Assembly: GCF_014982855.1 (NCBI RefSeq)
Contig: NZ_JADCKF010000002.1
Coordinates: 297,555-361,554 of the forward strand
Direction of reading: 5' to 3'
Origin: Pseudoflavonifractor gallinarum
GTDB lineage: Bacteria; Bacillota; Clostridia; Oscillospirales; Oscillospiraceae
Length of the DNA: 64,000 bases
A model generated the notes under the pieces. It was not told the DNA's origin. It worked only from the letters and a program-made list of their open reading frames with translations, and did no database searches. The stretch's first letter is position 1; the number at the start of each line of letters is the position of its first letter. Shown one piece after another: positions 21,101 to 27,863 of the stretch. A program made the translations under genes and the position numbers.

Positions 21101-21138
21101 CCGGGGCCTACCTGGATGGGATGACGGTAACGGCATGA
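18124..21138 (+). CDS. Secreted multidomain metallophosphoesterase with LamG, cohesin-like and dockerin modules
   Basis: 1004 aa. A signal peptide (residues 1 to ~26, ending AMAA) directs export. Residues ~55-330 are a calcineurin-like phosphoesterase with SDTHVSS, DGDVEAN, GNHDRPGD and a late TAHSHY motif as metal ligands. A beta-sandwich (FN3-like) segment and a helical FIVAR-like segment (~490-580) follow. Residues ~625-790 are a LamG/concanavalin-like fold ending in NLRIWNRALSDAEI. Residues ~800-930 look like a cohesin-type beta domain. The last ~65 residues are a type I dockerin with two calcium loops, DVNGDGTLDIND near residue 942 and DVNQDGRVDLQD near 977. Probable cell-surface or extracellular phosphatase or nucleotidase; substrate unknown. 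An alternative ATG lies 6 nt downstream. Confidence 0.85.
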   Translation: MHMRRWMATALSGALMLSILPTAMAAAPEGVQAMTQERVDQANEAYNDVPAALEFISMSDTHVSSYEKWKNVFTNIKDWAVDNGFETDAVLVDGDVEANERLEYPDSSRDFYNAVIQLMDETFGKEMPILYAVGNHDRPGDYMIPMFSEAKADGRPNWYFEQADGGDYSNYHVEINGYDFISLDYRNYQSFLSQALEEISSAEDYDMGKPIFVQVHSGLNGTTWGGYQDIVGTAIQNALADYPQAIVFTAHSHYSNEAENGIYQDDFTVVNNGSMDYVELPSSLEPVLPPAQGKYEGDQLVEYERTCNFVSVLEDGTTVIRRFDATNERWMGMPWVIETQEGTDGFRYTSDQRSKVAPWFEEDAQISMSEVSETGATLTFTQAVDDELTEHYEISVKELLGNKDATYSVAPTLFGGNEPKSYTGSFTVYSRFYLRPYPTEMTLLFSELKPGTLYQIQVTAVDNFGNQSTPQSITFQTAGEGADLPEGDYPALLAEAVEKAQALLEKAEAGTDGVYQITYPAATIQALKEKLSEVAAGQDAAEDLQRYIWISELESLMEQAEAGKEVSLDPPTVLPEGIWDGLQMDLQFEHDLTDGADSTAAVTTDDTISYESGVNNGTAVRLESGERIDLGARETLDQLGKDQDMTISFWYKPYTARADQTIMGNKSWSSATNAGVIFAYDYNDGTPDHISGSIGPGNGNYDQTAYIRFRDFDKNEWSMITLKVDRQAKTYTTYVNGIPYASGSLHENATLTSGSPFYIGGTDLDFGMDNLRIWNRALSDAEIAAVYGTDLKGESQPEENQISVSVSGPAQAGQNARVPYVFSAEGSDEGLKTIHLTFQVQGEGLFADAASLVAADPFTLLTYKKTAQEDGSLRYDAVLSYGLSDVQALAEQKDMMTLYIRTLESEGNLTVTLNEVKCNDGVQGQVNAQAAAVTTAVSNRYDVNGDGTLDINDIAAAQDFYQVREGDSGWDEAQKADVNQDGRVDLQDLVEIAGAYLDGMTVTA

Positions 21139-21170
21139 TCTAAGCACGGATTTCTTTCCACAAAACTGAC

Positions 21171-21205
21171 GTGCGGCCCGGGCGGTACTTCCGTCCGGGC
21201 CGCAC
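21171..21205 (+). terminator. Hairpin after the phosphoesterase gene (terminator-like)
   Basis: GTGCGGCCCGG pairs with CCGGGCCGCAC, extended inward by GCGG/CCGT around a TACTT loop. It has no clear T run on the plus strand, so termination is probable but not certain. It starts 32 nt after the stop codon. Confidence 0.55.
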
Positions 21206-21251
21206 ATTATGGAGCACTCCTCCACAGTCCGCAGGGGCTTTTTTGTTTCGG

Positions 21252-21301
21252 AAAAAAGCAGCTCTCCCGGTTTGCGCCAGACGCGCCGGGAGAGCTGCTT
21301 T
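21252..21301 (-). terminator. Intrinsic terminator of the DUF2461 gene
   Basis: A 16-bp inverted repeat (21255-21270 with 21286-21301). Read on the minus strand it is followed by a T6 run (A run at 21252-21257 on the plus strand) immediately after the stop of the gene at 21303. It may also stop plus-strand transcription. Confidence 0.85.
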
Positions 21302-21302
21302 C

Positions 21303-21986
21303 TTATCCCTCCCGCGGGTCCGGATCGCCGTCCAGGGAGGAGAAATAGGTGTAGAAGGGGAGCAGGAAGTCATATCCCTCCAGCAGAGTGTCCACCAGGT
21401 CGTGGGAGTAGAGAAGGTCGTCCAGCTTGTGATCGCACTCCAGCGCCAAACTCTTCTTGTTGTACCAGGGGGCGAGGAGGGGGGAGGGAGGGGCCCCCTT
21501 GGGACGCTTGTAGTCCACGCCGGTGAGCTGAAAGACCGCCTGCCGGTCCAGGCTGCGGACCAGGCGCTCAAAGGGCGCGGGGTCCCGGTCCAGCCGGGCG
21601 CGGAACTTGGCCATGGTCAGCGGAGTGGCCGAGTAATACCCCAGACCGTAGGACCAGCCCTCCGGCTCCAGCTCAAACCAGAAGACCGGGCGGGTGGAGA
21701 AGGCGTCCTCGGTGGGACGCTCCATGGACCACCAGAGATGATCCTTATAGGGGCCTCTGCCGTGCAGGCGCCGGGCGTCCCGGTAGATACGGGAGACCTT
21801 GCAGCACAGGCCCGGGACCTGGTGCCGGTCCTGGAAGGCGTCATAGACCTCCTGGGCCAGGGCTTTCATGGGCTGGTAGAAGTGGGTCAGATACTCCTCT
21901 TTGTGGGCCTGAAACCAGGGGCGCTCATTGTTGAACCGGATGCCCCACATAAAGTCGATGGTGGCATCGGAAAAGCCTTGAAACAT
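21303..21986 (-). CDS. DUF2461-family protein
   Basis: 227 aa, the typical size of this family of unknown function. Family-like features are the N-terminal FNNERPWFQAHKEEY stretch, the SRIYRDARRLHGRGPYKDHLWW core and FELEPEGWSYGLGYY. Members are widespread in bacteria and some fungi, with no established activity. The ATG at 21984-21986 follows a GGAGGGATT ribosome site on the minus strand. It is downstream of, and in the same direction as, the VanW gene but separated from it by a hairpin. Confidence 0.85.
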   Translation of the reverse strand: MFQGFSDATIDFMWGIRFNNERPWFQAHKEEYLTHFYQPMKALAQEVYDAFQDRHQVPGLCCKVSRIYRDARRLHGRGPYKDHLWWSMERPTEDAFSTRPVFWFELEPEGWSYGLGYYSATPLTMAKFRARLDRDPAPFERLVRSLDRQAVFQLTGVDYKRPKGAPPSPLLAPWYNKKSLALECDHKLDDLLYSHDLVDTLLEGYDFLLPFYTYFSSLDGDPDPREG

Positions 21987-22015
21987 AGGGGAATCCCTCC
22001 TTGAAGTGATAAACA

Positions 22016-22045
22016 GGAGCGCGGGTCAGAGATGACCCGCGCTCC
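22016..22045 (-). terminator. Hairpin after the VanW gene (terminator-like)
   Basis: A perfect 13-bp stem (22016-22028 with 22033-22045) and a four-base GAGA/TCTC loop, 15 nt after the VanW stop. The following minus-strand bases (GTTTATCA) give only a weak T tract. Confidence 0.7.
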
Positions 22046-22060
22046 ATGTGACGAAAAAAC

Positions 22061-23950
22061 TCAGGTTCCGGTCTGGGCCTCCGGGGGAAGGACCGGCACA
22101 TTGGGATCGGTGGATGCAGTGGGTGCCGGTGTACTGCTGGGGGGTGCGGAGGTGGCGGGCGCCGGAGTCGGTGTCGACGTGGGCGCCGCAGTGGGAGCGG
22201 GGGTACTGGAGGGCGCCGGTGTGGGCGCCGGTGTCGCGGTGGGGGACGGCGTGGGCGCCGGTGTGGGCGTGACAGGCACCTCGGTCATCAGACCGGTGGA
22301 GGTGTCGATGCCCAGACGGGCCGCGTCAGCGGGGTTATAGAAGTAGACCGCGTTGCGCACATCAAAGCGGTCGTTGTGGATGACCGTGTCGCTGATGACC
22401 TTGCCGTTGGCATCCCGCAGGCGCTGATGGACCTCCACTACCTTGCCGGTGTAGGCGGTGCGGGTGGGGTCCTTCTGGGGCTTGGAGCCCTGGGGCACCG
22501 AGCTGTTGGGCTCGTAGACGGTCTTGGGGGCGGTGGTGCTCACCACCACCGAGTAGGGATCGCCGTAGATGCCGGTGGTGTTGGTGCCGTAGATGGTGAC
22601 GTTGCAGTACCGGGTGCCGCCGCTCTTGGTGAGAGAGGCCACGATCTTGATGGGGTAGTCGGTGTTGTTCTTGAACCGGAAGTCCAGGCTGTTGCTGTAG
22701 ACCGTGGCATCCAGGCCGGAGGGGAGATACCCCACGTCGTACTTGTGCTTGTGGCGCTCCACGGTCTCCAGATTGGCCTTGAGGGTCGTATAATAGAGGG
22801 TGGAGGAGAGCTGGCACACGCCGCCGGCCCAGGTGTCCTGGGTGGTGCCGCTCACATAGGCGCCGGCCTTCTGATAGCCGCCGGCCTGGGAGTAGGGACC
22901 CACCGTGGCGTTGTAGGAGAAGGTCTCGCCGGGGAGAAGAATGGTGCCGTTGACCCGCTGGCAGGCCAGATCCACATTGTGCCAGCGGGAGGAGCCGCCG
23001 GCGGTCTTGGTGGAGGACTTGCCCAGGACATCCTTGAAGAGATTAGCATTGAGCTTAGCGGTGGTGATGTTGGGCTCCTCCTTCTCCAGAGGCACGGAGC
23101 AGACCTCGCCCTCCGCAGTGTCGGCCAGGGCGGTACGGGCGGCGTCCGTGTCAAACCGGATGCCGGTGACCGAGGGGACGATCTCCTTGGTGTTCTTGTC
23201 CAGGTAGGCGTCGGCAGGCTCGGTGTAGACCTCCTGATAGATGGCCTCAAAGTCGGGCTCGGGGGGCTCTTCCGTCATCACGGGGACCTCAATGGGTACA
23301 GGGGCGGAGGTGCCGCCCTCGGACAGCAGGGTCTGGAACTCCCGCAGGAGCTGCTCCTCCAGGGCGTCCACGTCGATGGCCTGCCCGGTGGTGCCCTTGG
23401 TAAAGTCCAGCGTGTCGGCCGTTACGGTCCAGCTGGTCTCCACCATGGGGTTGGAGATATGCTCCTCCGCCTGAGTGATGGAGGCGGGGGTCTGGGAGAA
23501 GGAGAGCTGGACCTCCGTCTCGCTGGACTGCCCTGCCAGGGCGGAGAGGAAGCGGAAGCCGCCGGCCGCCGCGCCGCCCTTTTGGTTGTTGTTCCAGGCC
23601 GCCTCTACCGCGCCGGAGATATCGGCGCTCAGGGCATCCCCGGAGACAGTAAAGGTGCTGCCGTTGCAGGTGAAGTCAGCGGAGAGGGACGAGAGCCGGG
23701 TGGGAAGCTCCGCCTCCAGCTTGGCCTGGGCCTCTTCCCGGGTCAGACTGCCCACCTGGACGCCGCTGATGCGGGTGTTGGGCAGCAGCTTCCCGCTGGT
23801 GGCGGCATAGGCACACATGCCGGCGTAGCCGGCACAGAGCAGCAAAAGGAAAATGAGTACACCGACCAGGACCTTGGGTGGTCGGCCGGATTTTCTGCGT
23901 CTGCCGCCCTCCGGGTCGGGCATGACGCGTTTGCCTTTCGAGTGTTCCAT
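22061..23950 (-). CDS. VanW-family membrane-anchored cell-wall protein
   Basis: 629 aa. A short basic cytoplasmic N-terminus is followed by one membrane segment (residues ~27-49), so the bulk is outside the cell. Two YoaR/PG-binding-type domains (~55-290) precede a VanW domain (~330-470) with the conserved NVDLACQRVNGTILLPGETFSYN, QVSSTLYY-like CQLSSTLYYTTL and AGLDATV-like SGLDATVYS stretches. A G5-like region and a ~70-residue Pro/Thr/Ala/Ser-rich tail follow. VanW proteins are linked to the cell wall but have no proven activity; the vancomycin name does not imply resistance here. The ATG at 23950 is chosen because GGGAG precedes it and an upstream in-frame ATG at 24025 overlaps the promoter. 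Confidence 0.88.
   Translation of the reverse strand: MEHSKGKRVMPDPEGGRRRKSGRPPKVLVGVLIFLLLLCAGYAGMCAYAATSGKLLPNTRISGVQVGSLTREEAQAKLEAELPTRLSSLSADFTCNGSTFTVSGDALSADISGAVEAAWNNNQKGGAAAGGFRFLSALAGQSSETEVQLSFSQTPASITQAEEHISNPMVETSWTVTADTLDFTKGTTGQAIDVDALEEQLLREFQTLLSEGGTSAPVPIEVPVMTEEPPEPDFEAIYQEVYTEPADAYLDKNTKEIVPSVTGIRFDTDAARTALADTAEGEVCSVPLEKEEPNITTAKLNANLFKDVLGKSSTKTAGGSSRWHNVDLACQRVNGTILLPGETFSYNATVGPYSQAGGYQKAGAYVSGTTQDTWAGGVCQLSSTLYYTTLKANLETVERHKHKYDVGYLPSGLDATVYSNSLDFRFKNNTDYPIKIVASLTKSGGTRYCNVTIYGTNTTGIYGDPYSVVVSTTAPKTVYEPNSSVPQGSKPQKDPTRTAYTGKVVEVHQRLRDANGKVISDTVIHNDRFDVRNAVYFYNPADAARLGIDTSTGLMTEVPVTPTPAPTPSPTATPAPTPAPSSTPAPTAAPTSTPTPAPATSAPPSSTPAPTASTDPNVPVLPPEAQTGT
22127..22275. repeat. 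Low-complexity repeats coding the Pro/Thr/Ala tail of the VanW protein
   Basis: Imperfect copies of GGCGCCGGTGT and GGGTGCCGGTGT units recur through this stretch, giving repeated TPAPT-like peptides on the minus strand. Such tracts are prone to length change. Confidence 0.6.
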
Positions 23951-23996
23951 GGATATCAACTCCCAATATTGAGGTAACGAACTGGATACGCTCTCC

Positions 23997-24025
23997 ATTA
24001 TAGGTGTCCCTGCCCCAAAATGCAA
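23997..24025 (-). promoter_or_regulatory. Consensus promoter of the VanW gene
   Basis: Read on the minus strand: TTGCAT (24020-24025), 17 nt, TATAAT (23997-24002). This places the transcription start about 40 nt before the chosen ATG at 23950. Confidence 0.85.
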
Positions 24026-24170
24026 TTACAGAACGGTTACAGGGCTTATTCCTGCCGGTTTGCGCTCCATCTAAGCGTGTTGTATGAGTTTGAAGTACTT
24101 TTTAGACGTGCCAAAAGGGATTCGGTTCCCTGTGTGGGGCGGGTTTAAAAAAATTTAAATATATTTTTCA

Positions 24171-24199
24171 TCGATTCTTTCAGAGTTCTGTGCTACAAT
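24171..24199 (+). promoter_or_regulatory. Probable promoter of the XpaC-domain gene
   Basis: TACAAT (24194-24199) with a weak -35 TCGATT (24171-24176) at 17 nt, downstream of an A/T-rich stretch (24147-24170) that could act as an UP-like element. The gap 23951-24248 between the divergent VanW and XpaC genes holds only these two promoters. Confidence 0.45.
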
Positions 24200-24248
24200 C
24201 AGAGATAATAAGAGTGGAAAAACCATTGCCGAACAGGAGGGCCCGGAT

Positions 24249-25445
24249 ATGGCGGGTTATGGGAAGAAAGATACAAATAACAGTGAGATCGGATCCTGGA
24301 TCCTGATCGTGCTTATGCTGGCGCTGTTTTGGCCGGTGGGTCTGTTTCTGCTGTTCCGGAAATTGACCGAGAACAACCGCCCGGCGAGCCATGGGCGTTC
24401 GGCCCCCACCGGACGGACCTATGTGCAGCCCGGTACCCAGGGCGTGCACCAGGAGGAGCGGCCGGTGGTACGCCGGCGGACGGAGGTGCGCCAGCCCGGC
24501 ACCCAGGGGGTATCCACCGGAATGGGGGCAGCGCGGAAGGTCCGGCGCCGGGTCCCGGCAGAGCAGGAACACCTGCGCCTGAACCGGGGGAAGAGCATGA
24601 TGATCGTCGGCGGCGTGATCGCGGGCGTCTTCGGTCTGGGCACTGCCAGCGCCATTTTGGAGATGGTGGAGAGCCTGTTCTGGGGCGGCAATCCCATCTG
24701 GTACCTGGAGGACGTATTCTTCCCCCTGGGCTTCTGCTGCGCCGGCTTCGTGGTGCTGGCCGTGGGGATGAGCAGGAACAAAAAGGCCCGCCGGTTCCGC
24801 AAGTATCTGGCGCTGATCGGGCATCAGACCTCGATTTGGGTGGAGACATTGGCGCAGGCCATGCCGGTGTCGGTGCATACGGCCTGCGATGATCTGCAGG
24901 AGATGCTGGATGAGGGCCTCTTGCCCACCGGCTATCTGGACATGAGCACCGGACGCCTCATCCTCAGCGACGAGGGAATTCAGGAGGAGAAGCCTGAGCC
25001 GAAGCCCGAACCCGCCCAGGGAGAGGACGACCGGACGCTGGCCCAGATCCGCGCGGTGAACGACGCCATTGAGGACGCCGCCATGAGCGAGAAGATCGAC
25101 CGCATCGAGGAGATCACCCGCAAGATCTTTGAGTATCAGAAGAAGAACCCGGAAAAGGGCGGCCAGCTGCGCAGCTTCCTGAATTACTACCTTCCCACCA
25201 CGCTGAAGATCCTCAACTCCTATGCCCAGCTGGAGGAGCAGGGCGTGGAGGGCGAGAACATCAGCGCCGCCAAGGTCCGCATCGAGGGGATGATGGATAA
25301 GGTGGTGGAGGGCTTTGAAAAGCAGCTGGATAAGCTCTTTGAGAACACGGCCATGGACATCACCACCGATGTGAAGGTGCTGGAGCAGATGCTGGAAAAG
25401 GACGGTCTCTCCCAGAAGGGGAGCGGCCTGACCCTGGGCGGCTGA
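24249..25445 (+). CDS. Membrane protein with C-terminal XpaC-like domain
   Basis: 398 aa. Hydrophobic segments occur at residues ~14-36, ~118-142 and ~155-178. Between the first two is a basic, low-complexity loop containing the sequence PGTQGV twice. Residues ~185-240 look like a winged or helical module, followed by a Glu/Pro linker. Residues ~260-390 match the XpaC domain (5-bromo-4-chloroindolyl phosphate hydrolysis family), with RKIFEYQKKNPEK, LRSFLNYYLPTTLKIL and LDKLFENTAMDITTDVKVLE. XpaC-domain proteins often accompany TelA/toxic-anion resistance genes, but none is next to this one. AGGAGG at 24235-24240 supports the ATG. Function not established. Confidence 0.75.
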   Translation: MAGYGKKDTNNSEIGSWILIVLMLALFWPVGLFLLFRKLTENNRPASHGRSAPTGRTYVQPGTQGVHQEERPVVRRRTEVRQPGTQGVSTGMGAARKVRRRVPAEQEHLRLNRGKSMMIVGGVIAGVFGLGTASAILEMVESLFWGGNPIWYLEDVFFPLGFCCAGFVVLAVGMSRNKKARRFRKYLALIGHQTSIWVETLAQAMPVSVHTACDDLQEMLDEGLLPTGYLDMSTGRLILSDEGIQEEKPEPKPEPAQGEDDRTLAQIRAVNDAIEDAAMSEKIDRIEEITRKIFEYQKKNPEKGGQLRSFLNYYLPTTLKILNSYAQLEEQGVEGENISAAKVRIEGMMDKVVEGFEKQLDKLFENTAMDITTDVKVLEQMLEKDGLSQKGSGLTLGG

Positions 25446-25513
25446 TCTCCCAAGGGGGCCGCAGGGTGTCCGAAAAGAGAGGCGGCGCATAGGATACTCC
25501 GGGAGGAGAGACC

Positions 25514-26284
25514 ATGCAGCTGACCGAACACATTTTAACACGAAACGACTGCTATAAGGCGGGGCGCACCATCGTACCCAAGGGCATTATGGTCCATTCC
25601 ACAGGGACGCCGCAGCCGGACGTGAATGTCTGGCTGCGGCTGTGGGACCAGCCGGGGGTGGATAAATGCGCCCACGCCTTTGTTCATGCCGACGGCGTGA
25701 CCGAGACCCTGCCCTGGAACTGGCGGGGCTGGCACGCCGGGACGCCGCCCAACGGCGGCACGTCGGCCAACAACACCCACATCAGCTTTGAGATCCTGGA
25801 GCCCGCCGGGCACACCTACCAGGGAGGGACCATGGTGGGCTATGACGCGGAGAAGAACGCGGACTATTTCCGGCGGGTCTACGCCAACGCCGTGGAGCTG
25901 TGCGCCATGCTCTGCCGCAAATACGGCCTGGACCCCCTGCGGGACATCGTGGACCACCGGGAGGGCTACCAGGAGGATATGGCCAGCAACCACGCCGACG
26001 TGTCCCACTGGTTTCCCAGGCACGGCAAGAGCATGGATACCCTGCGGGCCGATGTGAAGGCCCTTCTGGAAGGAGAGGACGAGTTGACACAGGAGCAGTT
26101 TGACGCCATGTTTCAGACCGCCATGGCGGCCTACCGCAAGGAGCAGGCGGCTAAGCCGGTCAGTTCCTGGGCGGAGACGGACTGGGAGGCGGCGGTGCAG
26201 GCGGGGCTCTTTGACGGGACCCAGCCCTGCGCCCCCCTGACCCGGGAGCAGGCCGCCGTCGTATTCCAGCGCATGCAGAAATAA
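25514..26284 (+). CDS. N-acetylmuramoyl-L-alanine amidase (Amidase_2/PGRP type, phage endolysin-like)
   Basis: 256 aa with no signal peptide. Residues ~5-190 are an amidase domain: the GIMVHSTGTPQPDV stretch with the first zinc histidine, HAGTPPNGGTSANNTHISFEI, and the late VDHREGYQEDMASNHADVSHWFP segment with further metal ligands. It would cut the bond between MurNAc and L-alanine. The C-terminal ~60 residues form a helical segment plus an SLH-like AVVFQRMQK tail (EAAVQAGLFDGTQP, LTREQAAV). The lack of a signal peptide is typical of phage lysins that rely on a holin, but no phage genes are nearby. GGGAGGAGAG precedes the ATG. Confidence 0.82.
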   Translation: MQLTEHILTRNDCYKAGRTIVPKGIMVHSTGTPQPDVNVWLRLWDQPGVDKCAHAFVHADGVTETLPWNWRGWHAGTPPNGGTSANNTHISFEILEPAGHTYQGGTMVGYDAEKNADYFRRVYANAVELCAMLCRKYGLDPLRDIVDHREGYQEDMASNHADVSHWFPRHGKSMDTLRADVKALLEGEDELTQEQFDAMFQTAMAAYRKEQAAKPVSSWAETDWEAAVQAGLFDGTQPCAPLTREQAAVVFQRMQK

Positions 26285-26288
26285 CAGT

Positions 26289-26335
26289 GCGGGCATACCC
26301 GGGAAGAGGGGACTTTCCGGGTATGCCCGCTTTTT
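26289..26335 (+). terminator. Intrinsic terminator after the amidase gene
   Basis: GCGGGCATACCCGG (26289-26302) pairs with CCGGGTATGCCCGC (26317-26330), then T5. It lies between the convergent amidase and murC stops and could also block murC readthrough. Confidence 0.92.
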
Positions 26336-26342
26336 GACTGGA

Positions 26343-27716
26343 TTACTGGTGTTTGACCAGAGCCTCTCCGGCGGTGTAGATGTCGCCGGCGCCCACGGTC
26401 AGGATGAGATCCCCCGGACGGGCGATCTCCCGCAGGAGAGCCGTGACCTCCTCCAGGGTGGCGCAGTAGCGGCTGCCCGGGATCTGCTCGGCCAGGTCCC
26501 GGGAGGAGATGCCCAGGGTGTCGGTCTCCCGGGCGGCGTAGATCTCGGCCAGGATGGCCAGATCAGGCTCCCGGAGCACCTGGACAAAGTCGGAGAAGAG
26601 GGCCTTGGTCCGGGTGTAGGTGTGGGGCTGGAAGGCGCAGATGATGCGCTCATAGCCCATGCCCTTCACGGCGGAGAAGAGAGCCTGGAGCTCTCCGGGA
26701 TGGTGGGCATAGTCGTCGTAGACCTCCGCCCCGTGGAAGCTGCCCTTGTGCTCAAAGCGGCGGCCCGCGCCGTGGAAGGCGGCCAGGCCCTCCTCCACCG
26801 CGGCGGGGGGGAAGTGCAGGGCGATGGCCGAAGCGGCGGCGGCCAGGGCGTTTTTCGCATTGTGTACGCCGGGGACCTGGAGCTCCACATGGGCGAATTT
26901 CTCCCCGCGGCAGATCACGTCAAAGGCGGGCAGGCCGTTGACCCAGGTCAGACCGGCGGCGTGGACGTCGCCCTCCTCCAGACCGAAGGTGAGGATGGGA
27001 CGCGCCTCCCCCTCCAGGGCGTGCATGGTGTTGGCATCGTCCCGGTTGGCGATGATGAGACCGCCCTCGGGCACCCGGTCGGCAAAGGCGCGGAAGGAGT
27101 GCTCCACGTCCTCCAGATCCTTGAAGAAGTCCAGGTGGTCGGCCTCGATGTTGAGGATCACCGCCACGGTGGGGAAGAAGGAGAGGAAGGAGTTGCAGTA
27201 CTCGCAGCTCTCCAGAATGATGGTGTCCCCCTTGCCCACCCGGTGGCCCGCGCCCAGCAGGGGAAGGGTACCGCCGATCATGACGGTGGGGTCGGCGGCG
27301 GCGGCCATGGCGATGTGGGTGCACATGGAGGTAGTGGTGGTCTTGCCGTGGGTGCCCGCGATGCACAGGGCGTTGCGGTAGCCCCGCATGATGGAGCCCC
27401 AGGCCTGGGCCCGTTCAAAGACCGGGATGCCCAGACGGTGGGCCTCGGCGATCTCGGGGTTGGAGTCGTGGGCGGCGGCGGTGCGGATGATGAGATCGGC
27501 GCCGGCGACATTTTCGGCCCGGTGGCCGATGTCCACCCGGATGCCCAGGGAGCGCAGATGCTCCGTGGTGGCGCTCTCCCGCATATCGGAACCGGTGATG
27601 GTCATACCGGCCCCGTGGAGGACCTCCGCCAGAGGGGACATGGAAACGCCGCCGATGCCGACCAGATGGGCCCGCCGGCCGGGACGCAGATAATCATGGA
27701 TGTCAGTTGCAGCCAT
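26343..27716 (-). CDS. murC: UDP-N-acetylmuramate--L-alanine ligase MurC
   Basis: 457 aa. Adds L-Ala to UDP-MurNAc, the first peptide step of peptidoglycan synthesis. It shows the Rossmann-type N-terminus (HLVGIGGVSMSPLAE), the ATP loop IAGTHGKTTTTSM, the EADHLDFFKD segment and the C-terminal YDDYAHHPGE and FQPHTYTRTKAL motifs diagnostic of MurC. The frame is open far upstream, but homology begins at the ATG at 27714-27716. It is separate from the division and wall cluster at 45-59 kb. It is divergent from the CCA-type nucleotidyltransferase. Confidence 0.95.
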   Translation of the reverse strand: MAATDIHDYLRPGRRAHLVGIGGVSMSPLAEVLHGAGMTITGSDMRESATTEHLRSLGIRVDIGHRAENVAGADLIIRTAAAHDSNPEIAEAHRLGIPVFERAQAWGSIMRGYRNALCIAGTHGKTTTTSMCTHIAMAAAADPTVMIGGTLPLLGAGHRVGKGDTIILESCEYCNSFLSFFPTVAVILNIEADHLDFFKDLEDVEHSFRAFADRVPEGGLIIANRDDANTMHALEGEARPILTFGLEEGDVHAAGLTWVNGLPAFDVICRGEKFAHVELQVPGVHNAKNALAAAASAIALHFPPAAVEEGLAAFHGAGRRFEHKGSFHGAEVYDDYAHHPGELQALFSAVKGMGYERIICAFQPHTYTRTKALFSDFVQVLREPDLAILAEIYAARETDTLGISSRDLAEQIPGSRYCATLEEVTALLREIARPGDLILTVGAGDIYTAGEALVKHQ

Positions 27717-27795
27717 GGGTTTACACACCCTTTCCAGAAGTTTATAATGACGATATGGTATCGTATTGCGCCCTGGGCGCAGAGGGAAAACAGAT

Positions 27796-27824
27796 TTGGA
27801 ACATATTATTATATACCGCAGTAT
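27796..27824 (+). promoter_or_regulatory. Probable promoter of the CCA-type nucleotidyltransferase gene
   Basis: TTGGAA (27796-27801), 17 nt, CAGTAT (27819-27824), about 40 nt before the ATG. It is interleaved with the murC promoter, so the two may compete. Confidence 0.45.
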
Positions 27825-27837
27825 AGTCCCCTTACAA
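27808..27837 (-). promoter_or_regulatory. Probable murC promoter
   Basis: On the minus strand: TTGTAA (27832-27837), 18 nt, TATAAT (27808-27813). A TATATA shifted by 2 nt would give a 16-nt spacer. It overlaps the oppositely directed promoter at 27796-27824. Confidence 0.6.
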
Positions 27838-27863
27838 GAGAAAAATACGGGAAATGGGGTGGT

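Noticed and set aside
17974..21225. A 1083-codon minus-strand open frame opposite the dockerin phosphoesterase
   Set aside because: The plus-strand product has a signal peptide and recognisable modules in order; the antisense product has none.
22127..22275. Repeat array suggestive of a CRISPR or minisatellite
   Set aside because: Units are short, imperfect and in frame with a Pro/Thr-rich protein tail; there are no spacers or cas genes.
22061..23950. Vancomycin-resistance gene
   Set aside because: The VanW domain alone does not confer resistance, and vanA/B, vanH, vanX and vanRS are absent.
26334..27863. Upstream extension of the CCA-type nucleotidyltransferase frame across murC
   Set aside because: The extension is antisense to murC; homology and a ribosome site begin only at 27864.
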